A stretch of 19,454 nt of DNA from CAZWVR01 sp964637235. Its GTDB lineage: Bacteria > Bacteroidota > Bacteroidia > Bacteroidales > S143-33. Where the stretch lies: positions 1 through 19,454 of the forward strand of contig CAZWVR010000040.1 in NCBI GenBank assembly GCA_964637235.1, in the 5' to 3' direction. This document shows, in pieces, positions 13,680-19,454 of the stretch; the stretch's first letter is position 1; each line of letters begins with the position of its first letter. The position numbers were made by a program, and so were the translations under genes. The notes beneath the pieces are model-generated. The model saw nothing but the letters and a program-made list of their open reading frames with translations, searched no databases and was not told the origin of the DNA.

Positions 13680-14672
13680 TTATTTTCTTGATTTTGGATA
13701 TTGATAGTATCTTCCTAAGTTTATAAACGAAATATTTAGGTAGTGTTTAGGATTAAGTTTAAAATCTTCTAAAATTATATTGAGGTTATTACTAATTTTT
13801 GTAAGTGCATTATATAGAGAATCGTTATTGACGAATTTACCTAAGTCACCTTTACCGTTGTTGATTTTAGTAAGAATGTCATTAAGTTTTTGCATAGTTT
13901 TTTGGGTATTAGTTATCAATAAAGGAATATTTGAGTTTTTCAGGCTATCACTTATAACTTGTAGATTATTAAAGATCAACTGTAAAGTATCTTTATTTTT
14001 TTGTAGAAGTTGGCTGAGGGCAGCGAGTGCAGAAATAGTTTTGTTAATTCTACCGGAAGGTTTTGAAAGGAGAGTGTCAAGCACGTATGTTGTATGTTCA
14101 ATATGTTTTATTGTAAGCGAGATATCATTAAAGGAGGAGTATAAGTTATTTTGGGTATTTTTGTTAAATATTGCTTGGATAATTGTTAGGACGGAGTCAA
14201 AGGAGGATAGGATTTGTTCAGTGCGGCGTTTTAGGGGTAATAGCTGCTCATTGACTTCTTGCATAAGGTCTTTTTCGATTGAGGATTTAAGCGTATCTCC
14301 GATGTTGTAATAATCTGTAGAGGTTGTGTCGTATATTATACGTATTCCTTTTGTACCCATAAAATCCAAGCTATAGATTTCGGCGATAGAATTTTTAGGG
14401 ATTTTTATATTGTGTTCAAGGATTATTTCTACTACAAGCTTAGGGGTTTTGCCGTTTGTAAACTTGATGTTATATACTTGTCCGATTTTTCTGCCAGAGA
14501 TGGTTACGTCAGCACCTTCTGTTAAACCTGATATGTTTGCATATACGGCATAGTATTTATATTGTTTTTTGAAAATACTTCTTCCTTTCAGAAAGTTAAA
14601 TCCCCATATAAAGGCGATAATTGTGATTATGAAAATTAGTCCTATGGTTATAAGTTGTTTTGTATTATTCAT
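13680..14672 (-). CDS. MlaD/MCE-domain lipid-transport protein
   Basis: A 330-residue protein with a single N-terminal membrane helix (about 7-25) and an MCE/MlaD domain (about 37-117: YAVYANISGLTEGADVTISG, GQVYNIKF, IPKNSIAEIYSLDFMGTKGI). The rest (135-300) is a long helical, coiled-coil-like region rich in N, L, T and K, as in other Bacteroidota MlaD proteins. It is anchored in the inner membrane facing the periplasm, and the family carries phospholipids between inner and outer membrane. No MlaE/MlaF (permease/ATPase) gene is adjacent. The start ATG at 14670-14672 overlaps the amidase gene by 8 nt; an upstream in-frame ATG at 14732 is rejected because it would put 20 polar residues before the anchor. 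Its stop lies 4 bp from that of the converging carrier gene. Confidence 0.9.
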   Translation of the reverse strand: MNNTKQLITIGLIFIITIIAFIWGFNFLKGRSIFKKQYKYYAVYANISGLTEGADVTISGRKIGQVYNIKFTNGKTPKLVVEIILEHNIKIPKNSIAEIYSLDFMGTKGIRIIYDTTSTDYYNIGDTLKSSIEKDLMQEVNEQLLPLKRRTEQILSSFDSVLTIIQAIFNKNTQNNLYSSFNDISLTIKHIEHTTYVLDTLLSKPSGRINKTISALAALSQLLQKNKDTLQLIFNNLQVISDSLKNSNIPLLITNTQKTMQKLNDILTKINNGKGDLGKFVNNDSLYNALTKISNNLNIILEDFKLNPKHYLNISFINLGRYYQYPKSRK

Positions 14673-15471
14673 TTGTTTTGTTTTCCACTTGTTTTTTAAA
14701 ATTTTTGACAGCTCTATATATTGCTGAGGCAATTATTGACTGTCCGTAGTCAGTATTGAGGAATTTTTCTTCATTTTTATTACTAATAAAGCCAACTTCT
14801 ATAAGAACACTTGGCATAGTAGTACGCCAGAGCACGAGGAAGCCAGCTTGTTTTACGCCTAAATCTTTTCTTTTAGCTCTAAGTTTAAATTGTTCTTGTA
14901 CGAGTTGAGCAAAGCGAAGGCTATAATCGCGGTATGCATTTTGGTATAGGTTCATTATAATATAAGTTTCTGGTGATAGAGGTTCTACGCCGTTGTATTT
15001 TTGTTTGTAATTTTTTTCGTATAGAGCAGCAGAGTTTTCTTTAATAGCAACTTTTAGGTTATCTTCTGTTTTATGCAGTCCCATAATATAAGTTTCTGCT
15101 CCATATGCTTTCGGATTTTTTGAAGAATTTACATGTATTGAGATAAATAGATCTGCTTTATTTTTATTTGCTATATTTGCACGTTCGTCGAGTGGTATAA
15201 ATTCGTCTTTTGTTCTGGTATATATTACTTTTACTCCTTTAATATTTTTTTTAATGTATTGGCCTGTTTTTAAAGCTATTGCCAGAGTGATATTTTTTTC
15301 TTGGCTTATTTTTCCGATAGCCCCTGGATCTTTTCCACCGTGTCCAGCATCTATAACAACTGTTTTTAATTGATAAGGTGTTTGGGCTACTGATATTTTA
15401 ACACATAGATTAAGTAAGAATATGAATATCAATAGAAAAAGATTATATTTTTTGATTTTCAAATCTACCAT
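14665..15471 (-). CDS. N-acetylmuramoyl-L-alanine amidase (Amidase_3), exported
   Basis: Zinc amidase that cuts the bond between N-acetylmuramic acid and L-alanine in peptidoglycan, in the periplasm. From ATG 15471 it has 268 residues: a signal peptide (MVDLKIKKYNLFLLIFIFLL, cleavage probably near SVAQ, 27-30) and one Amidase_3 domain. Zinc ligands and catalytic glutamate are visible: VVIDAGHGGKDPGA (38-51, His44), SQEKNITL (56-63, Glu58), FISIHVNSS (109-117, His113) and VLIEVGFISN (222-231, Glu225). A longer in-frame start at 15516 would place 15 residues before the signal peptide and is less likely. The gene overlaps the end of secA by 29 nt and the MlaD gene by 8 nt, suggesting translational coupling. 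It has no LysM or AMIN targeting domain. Confidence 0.93.
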   Translation of the reverse strand: MVDLKIKKYNLFLLIFIFLLNLCVKISVAQTPYQLKTVVIDAGHGGKDPGAIGKISQEKNITLAIALKTGQYIKKNIKGVKVIYTRTKDEFIPLDERANIANKNKADLFISIHVNSSKNPKAYGAETYIMGLHKTEDNLKVAIKENSAALYEKNYKQKYNGVEPLSPETYIIMNLYQNAYRDYSLRFAQLVQEQFKLRAKRKDLGVKQAGFLVLWRTTMPSVLIEVGFISNKNEEKFLNTDYGQSIIASAIYRAVKNFKKQVENKTNE

Positions 15472-18400
15472 GGCAGTGTTTATATTTTTTACCGCTACCA
15501 CAAGGACAGGGGTCATTTCTTCCTATTTTTTTTCCTTCTCTTTTAAAAGTACCTTGAATACCGCCGGAAGTATTTGTATTTGCCGATGTTTTATCTTCGC
15601 GGGATAATTGTAATTGATTAAAATCGAAACGGCGTTTTACATCTCTTGTTTTTTTATGTTTATTTTCTTGTTCTATATATAGTCGTGCGCGTGCTAATGT
15701 AGAGACTATTTCTTTATTAGCTTTATATACCATTTGTTGAAATAGGTCAAAGGCTTCAATTTTGTATATTAACAATGGGTCTTTTTGTTCGTATGCAGCG
15801 CTATGGACGGCTTGTTTTAGGTCGTCTAATGCTCTAAGGTGTTCTTTCCATGCGTCATCAATGGAGATTAGGATAATTATTTTTTCAAATTCTTTTATAA
15901 CAGCTCTTCCTTCTGTTTTGTATGCATCTTCTAATCTTGTTAAAATTTTAAATACTCGTCTTCCGTCTGTTATTGGTACAGATATGAATTCTATTTGATT
16001 TTTTTCGTTTTCATAAACATCTTTAATGAAAGGTAAAATTTGTTCTCTTATTGCTTCCATTCGTCTATTAAAGAATTCAAGGGCTTTTTTATAGACGCTT
16101 TCTATAATTTCGTCAATATCCAGTTTTGTAAATTCATCTTTTTTAAAAGGAGGTTCAATAAATAGAGTTGTTTCAAGTTCATAAGCAAAGGCGTCGTAAT
16201 CAGCTTCTTCGTAGTATTTTTCTACTATAATTCTGCTTATTTCGTGAAACATATTAGCCACGTCCATATCTATTCTTTCGCCGAATAGAGCGTGTCTTCT
16301 ACGTTTATATATTTTTTCACGTTGGACGTTCATTACGTCGTCGTATTCAAGGAGTCTTTTTCTTATTCCGTAGTTATTTTCTTCAACTTTTTTCTGGGCT
16401 TTTTCGATGGAGTTAGATATCATTTTATGCTGGATGACTTCACCTTCGCCGATTTTTAGCATATCCATTACTTTGGCTATACGTTCTGAGCCGAAGATTC
16501 GCATTAGGTCGTCTTCAAGAGATACGAAGAATTGTGAGGTACCGGGGTCTCCTTGTCGTCCGGAGCGACCTCTGAGCTGTCTGTCTATACGTCGGGATTC
16601 GTGTCTTTCGCTACCGATAATGGCTAAACCTCCTGCTTCTTTTACTTTTGGATGTAGTTTTATGTCTGTACCTCTACCTGCCATATTAGTAGCGATAGTG
16701 ACTACGCCAGGTTGTCCGGCTTGGGCTATTATTTCTGCTTCTCTTTGGTGATGTTTTGCATTAAGGACATTATGTTTTATACCTTCTCTTTTTAGCATTT
16801 TACTTAGGAGTTCTGAGACTTCTACGGAGGTAGTTCCGACTAATACAGCCCTTCCTTGTTTTTTTAGACGTTTTATTTCTTCAATTATAGCTTTATATTT
16901 TTCTCGTTTAGTTCTGAATATTAGGTCGTCGAAATCTTTACGAATAACGGGTTTATTTGTCGGGATAACGACGACGTCCAGTTTATATATATCCCAGAAT
17001 TCTTGTGCTTCTGTTTCAGCAGTACCGGTCATACCGGCAAGTTTATCATACATTCTAAAATAGTTCTGCAATGTGATGGTAGCGTATGTTTGGGTTGTAG
17101 CTTCTATTTTGACATTTTCTTTTGCTTCTATTGCTTGGTGTAAGCCTTCTGAATATCTTCTTCCTTCAAGGATACGTCCGGTTTGTTCGTCAACGATTTT
17201 AACTTTTCCGTCCATTACGACGTAGTCCACGTCTTTTTCAAACATTGCATAAGCTTTCAATAGTTGCAAAATGGTATGAATTCGTTCAGATTTAATGGAA
17301 TATTCTGTAAGTATTTTATCTTTTGCTTTTAGTTTTTCTTTTTGAGATAGGGTTTGGTCGTTGTCTATTTCTGCGAGTTTAGTAGCAATATCTGGGATAA
17401 TGAAAAAATCTGGATCTTCTGCTTGTTTACTTATCAGATCAATGCCTTTGTCTGTCAGGTCAACGCTATTTAGTTTTTCATCTATTACAAAATAGAGTTC
17501 ATCTGTGATTTCGGGCATTCTTTTAGCATTTTCTTGTAGATAGAAATTCTCGGTTTTTTGAAGTAATGATTTAACGCCAGGTTCACTCAATAATTTTATT
17601 AGAGCTCTATTTTTAGGTAATCCTTTATATGCTCTTAATATTTTGACGCCAGCTTCGTCAAGTTTATTTTCTTTAAGAAGTTTACGAGCTTCGGAAATAA
17701 GCTGTGCAACTAATTTTTTTTGTGCATTATAGAGATTTACAACGTATGGTTTTAGTTCTCTAAACGTTTCTGAATCATCGCCTTGCGATACAGGACCGGA
17801 GATTATCAGAGGCGTTCTTGCTTCGTCTATTAGTACGGAATCTACTTCGTCTATAATGGCGTAGTTATGACCTCTTTGGACTAATTCTTCTGGTCTAAAT
17901 GCCATATTATCACGCAAGTAGTCGAAGCCGAATTCATTATTTGTTCCGTAAGTGATATCTGCTTCGTAAGCTTTTCGTCTTTCTGCGGAGTGGGGTTCAT
18001 ATTTATCAATGCAGTCAACTGTAAGACCATTGAATTGATATATGGGTCCCATCCATTCTGCATCTCGTTTAGCGAGGTAATCGTTAACAGTGACCAGATG
18101 AACGCCTCGTCCGGGGAGTGCGTTTAGAAAAAGAGGAAGGGTAGCCACCAGTGTTTTTCCTTCACCTGTTGCCATTTCTGCTATCTTACCTTGATGTAAG
18201 ACTATACCTCCTATAAGCTGTACATCATAATGAACCATATCCCAAGTTATCATTGATCCCCCTGCCATCCATTGGTTATGATAGATAGCTTTATCTCCCT
18301 TAATTTCAATATGTTGATATTTTGTGGCTAATTCTTTATCCAGTTCAGTTGCTGTAACTTCCAAGGTCTCATTTTCTTTAAATCTTCGTGCTGTCTCTTT

Positions 18401-18748
18401 TACAATAGCAAAGGCAATTGGGAGTATTTCGTCTAAGACTTTCGCTATTTTTTCTTTTACAGTTTTTTCTAATTTGTCAATTTCTTTATAGAGTTTTTCT
18501 TGTTCATCTATTGGAGTATTATAATCTTCTGCTTTTTGTTTAAGTTCTTGTATTTTTTGCTCGTCTTGTTTTATTCTATTTTTTATTAAATTACGGAGTT
18601 CTTGGGTTTTGGCTCTTAGTTGGTCATTAGTTAGATTTTTAAGTTTTTCGTATTCAGCATTTATTTGCTCGACTATCGGAAGGAGCTTTTTGATATCTCT
18701 TTCGTGTTTTGTCGGAAAAATTTTCTTTAAAAAGTTGGTAAATCCCAT
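15443..18748 (-). CDS. secA: Preprotein translocase subunit SecA
   Basis: Motor ATPase of the Sec export pathway; drives unfolded preproteins through SecYEG. It has 1101 residues, longer than E. coli SecA (901) as is usual in Bacteroidota. Walker A EMATGEGKT is at 191-199, Walker B IIDEVDSVLIDEARTPLI at 298-315, and NBD2 motifs include TTSVEVSELLSKML, ATNMAGRGTDI and QLRGRSGRQGDPG. The N-terminal region has a lineage-specific helical insertion (about 55-100). A second one (about 325-425), containing the Bacteroidota-typical AYKGLPKNRALIKLL, sits just after the DEVD block. The C-terminal SEC-C zinc motif GRNDPCPCGSGKKYKHCHG has Cys1081, Cys1083, Cys1092 and His1093. It is the first gene of the secA-amidase-mlaD operon. 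Confidence 0.98.
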   Translation of the reverse strand: MGFTNFLKKIFPTKHERDIKKLLPIVEQINAEYEKLKNLTNDQLRAKTQELRNLIKNRIKQDEQKIQELKQKAEDYNTPIDEQEKLYKEIDKLEKTVKEKIAKVLDEILPIAFAIVKETARRFKENETLEVTATELDKELATKYQHIEIKGDKAIYHNQWMAGGSMITWDMVHYDVQLIGGIVLHQGKIAEMATGEGKTLVATLPLFLNALPGRGVHLVTVNDYLAKRDAEWMGPIYQFNGLTVDCIDKYEPHSAERRKAYEADITYGTNNEFGFDYLRDNMAFRPEELVQRGHNYAIIDEVDSVLIDEARTPLIISGPVSQGDDSETFRELKPYVVNLYNAQKKLVAQLISEARKLLKENKLDEAGVKILRAYKGLPKNRALIKLLSEPGVKSLLQKTENFYLQENAKRMPEITDELYFVIDEKLNSVDLTDKGIDLISKQAEDPDFFIIPDIATKLAEIDNDQTLSQKEKLKAKDKILTEYSIKSERIHTILQLLKAYAMFEKDVDYVVMDGKVKIVDEQTGRILEGRRYSEGLHQAIEAKENVKIEATTQTYATITLQNYFRMYDKLAGMTGTAETEAQEFWDIYKLDVVVIPTNKPVIRKDFDDLIFRTKREKYKAIIEEIKRLKKQGRAVLVGTTSVEVSELLSKMLKREGIKHNVLNAKHHQREAEIIAQAGQPGVVTIATNMAGRGTDIKLHPKVKEAGGLAIIGSERHESRRIDRQLRGRSGRQGDPGTSQFFVSLEDDLMRIFGSERIAKVMDMLKIGEGEVIQHKMISNSIEKAQKKVEENNYGIRKRLLEYDDVMNVQREKIYKRRRHALFGERIDMDVANMFHEISRIIVEKYYEEADYDAFAYELETTLFIEPPFKKDEFTKLDIDEIIESVYKKALEFFNRRMEAIREQILPFIKDVYENEKNQIEFISVPITDGRRVFKILTRLEDAYKTEGRAVIKEFEKIIILISIDDAWKEHLRALDDLKQAVHSAAYEQKDPLLIYKIEAFDLFQQMVYKANKEIVSTLARARLYIEQENKHKKTRDVKRRFDFNQLQLSREDKTSANTNTSGGIQGTFKREGKKIGRNDPCPCGSGKKYKHCHGRFENQKI

Positions 18749-18779
18749 TGTTTTTATTTTTACATATTTTCACGAGATA

Positions 18780-18787
18780 CAAAAATA
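18780..18787 (-). promoter_or_regulatory. Probable -7 box of secA (TATTTTTG)
   Basis: On the minus strand TATTTTTG matches TAnnTTTG exactly, 31 nt before the secA ATG. The -33 region upstream is T-rich (a run ending in CAG) with no exact TTTG, so only the -7 element is well supported. The GC-rich element begins about 45 bp further upstream. Confidence 0.5.
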
Positions 18788-18831
18788 GGACTTTTTACTG
18801 AAAAAAAATATTTTTTTTAGTATTGTTTTTT

Positions 18832-19101
18832 AGGGCGTGTCCCTCGCCTTCGGCTCGGGTCAGGCTACGGCTTGTATCCCGCAGAGTTTCGGCTGGCGGG
18901 ACTAATTTGCTCGGCTCGGTAAGGCAGGACGGCAGCAGGCTAACGCCTGTCAGCACGCCTGCCTATGCCTCGCCTCGCTTTGCGGTGCGTGGGGCTTCGC
19001 TCGTCGCTCAGCCTCCGCCCGCAAAGTCCCGCCACGCCTCATCCTCTGCGGGCTAACCCGCCTCCGCCTTCACGCTTTCTGCCTCACGGCAGGTGTTTAC
19101 C
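18832..19101. repeat. GC-rich, highly self-complementary element upstream of secA
   Basis: About 270 bp stands out sharply: two 60-base lines I counted hold 41/60 and 43/60 G+C, against 11/60 in a sampled intergenic line and 22/60 in secA. A long stem is visible: TGGCGGGACT-AAT-TTGC (18894-18910) pairs with GCAAAGTCCCGCCA (19021-19034), 14 bp with a 3-nt bulge. Nested inside, AGGCAGG (18922-18928) pairs with CCTGCCT (18958-18964), enclosing CAGGC-TAAC-GCCTG (18936-18949). Other hairpins are GCGGG-CTAA-CCCGC (19048-19061) and CTGCC-TCAC-GGCAG near 19080. A competing stem TCCCGC (18877-18882) with GCGGGA (18896-18901) could switch with the long one. It begins GGGCGTG and contains GGGTCAGGCT, resembling GC-rich dispersed elements I recall from other Bacteroidota genomes; that family link is unverified. 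No transposase or credible ORF is inside. Confidence 0.65.
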
Positions 19102-19181
19102 TCTGCAAGTATCCGTGAAATCAAGCGGTTAATTTTCATATTCTTAGCTCCATAACGATTTTTTTTATAAGTAATTTTTAT

Positions 19182-19189
19182 TAAATTTG
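19182..19189 (+). promoter_or_regulatory. Possible -7 box upstream of the LRR ORF (TAAATTTG)
   Basis: TAAATTTG fits TAnnTTTG and lies 28 nt before the ATG at 19218. The -33 position is a T run rather than TTTG, so support is partial. Confidence 0.3.
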
Positions 19190-19217
19190 CTTAAAACTAA
19201 CTATAAACCCAGTCGCT

Positions 19218-19448
19218 ATGCTTCCGCCGGAGATTGCAAAACTAAAAAATATCAGGCAAATTAATCTTTATGGAAATCCTCTGGACAAAGCTAAATTCAC
19301 TGAGTTTCTCAAATCCTGCACAAAAAAAGTGCAACTGACGGAGCACGTGTATAAATCTGACAACGACGATAACTCTGTTTTACGGATATATGTAGAGAAA
19401 ATAGAACCAGAATGGGAAAAACTGCCAAATGTGGAAGTGATACGGTAA
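19218..19448 (+). CDS. Short leucine-rich-repeat ORF, probably the end of a truncated LRR protein
   Basis: A 76-residue open frame ending in TAA at 19446-19448. It begins MLPPEIAKLKNIRQINLYGNP, a single typical bacterial LRR unit (LPxEIxxLxNLxxLxLxxNP type), followed by DKAKFTEFLKSCTKK and a charged tail ending EKLPNVEVIR. LRR proteins normally have many repeats; one unit followed by a C-terminal cap is what would be left if the 5' part were lost. In frame upstream a TAA occurs about 33 nt before the ATG and no LRR sequence precedes it. A -7-like box upstream means it could still be expressed as a mini-protein. It directly follows the GC-rich element, so truncation at a recombination or insertion boundary is plausible. 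Function unknown. Confidence 0.55.
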   Translation: MLPPEIAKLKNIRQINLYGNPLDKAKFTEFLKSCTKKVQLTEHVYKSDNDDNSVLRIYVEKIEPEWEKLPNVEVIR

Positions 19449-19454
19449 GCAGAG

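Noticed and set aside
13780..14310. 176-codon open frame on the plus strand antisense to the MlaD gene
   Set aside because: The MlaD frame has a clear domain and fits the operon; the antisense frame is Cys/Leu/Ser-rich without any motif.
14673..14732. Longer start for the MlaD gene at 14732
   Set aside because: It would place 20 polar residues before the membrane anchor and extend the overlap with the amidase; ATG 14672 gives the normal short N-terminus.
15472..15516. Longer start for the amidase at 15516
   Set aside because: It would put 15 residues in front of a well-formed signal peptide and lengthen the overlap with secA; ATG 15471 gives a standard export signal.
18823..19056. A 77-codon open frame on the plus strand through the GC-rich element
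   Set aside because: Its Ser/Arg/Ala/Pro composition is what random GC-rich sequence gives, it has no domain, and the DNA is better explained by inverted repeats. Open frames in such islands are usually spurious.

Overview
This is a 19.5-kb chromosomal window from a strongly AT-rich member of the Bacteroidota. The lineage call rests on several independent marks: a DAHP synthase fused to a chorismate mutase domain of the Bacteroidota type; a roughly 1100-residue SecA with the long insertion between NBD1 and the DEVD region that is usual in this phylum, plus a SEC-C zinc tail; an XRE regulator with the short C-terminal 'FYPDKTF' tail common in the phylum; and promoters of the TTTG-N19/20-TAnnTTTG type in place of E. 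coli-like -35/-10 boxes. Genus cannot be read from the sequence. A PerR-like regulator coupled to an Ahp/Prx6-type peroxiredoxin suggests a peroxide-sensitive, possibly anaerobic or microaerobic organism.

Layout. (1) 1-1809, minus strand: the start of a membrane protein cut by the window edge, quinone-type pyrD, and an XRE regulator just upstream of pyrD whose own promoter overlaps a perfect dyad. (2) 1810-2951: about 1.1 kb without genes, very AT-rich, and unusually dense in TTTACA/TGTAAA hexamers that end in two 14-bp dyads before argS. (3) 2952-6754, plus strand: argS with a small eukaryotic-like kinase 4 nt downstream, then a perR-prx pair with its own promoter and a strong terminator. 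(4) 6927-9525, minus strand: dnaA, a 660-bp non-coding stretch, and a small putative lipoprotein with its own terminator. (5) 9604-13675, plus strand: a promoter and a tightly overlapping operon of aroG-chorismate mutase, a membrane-anchored EEP-family phosphohydrolase, and an SLC13-type carrier with two RCK_C domains. (6) 13680-18748, minus strand: secA, N-acetylmuramoyl-L-alanine amidase and an MlaD/MCE protein, all overlapping, an envelope operon converging on the previous one with a 4-bp gap. (7) 18830-19454: a GC-rich, heavily self-complementary element of about 270 bp followed by a short leucine-rich-repeat ORF that looks like a fragment.

Most of the window is housekeeping: translation (argS), replication initiation (dnaA), pyrimidine and aromatic biosynthesis (pyrD, aroG-CM), protein export (secA), cell-wall and outer-membrane maintenance (amidase, MlaD) and peroxide defence (perR, prx). 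The parts that need a second look are the control region between the XRE gene and argS, the degenerate kinase coupled to argS, and the GC-rich element upstream of secA. No rRNA, tRNA, CRISPR array, transposase or complete mobile element was seen.
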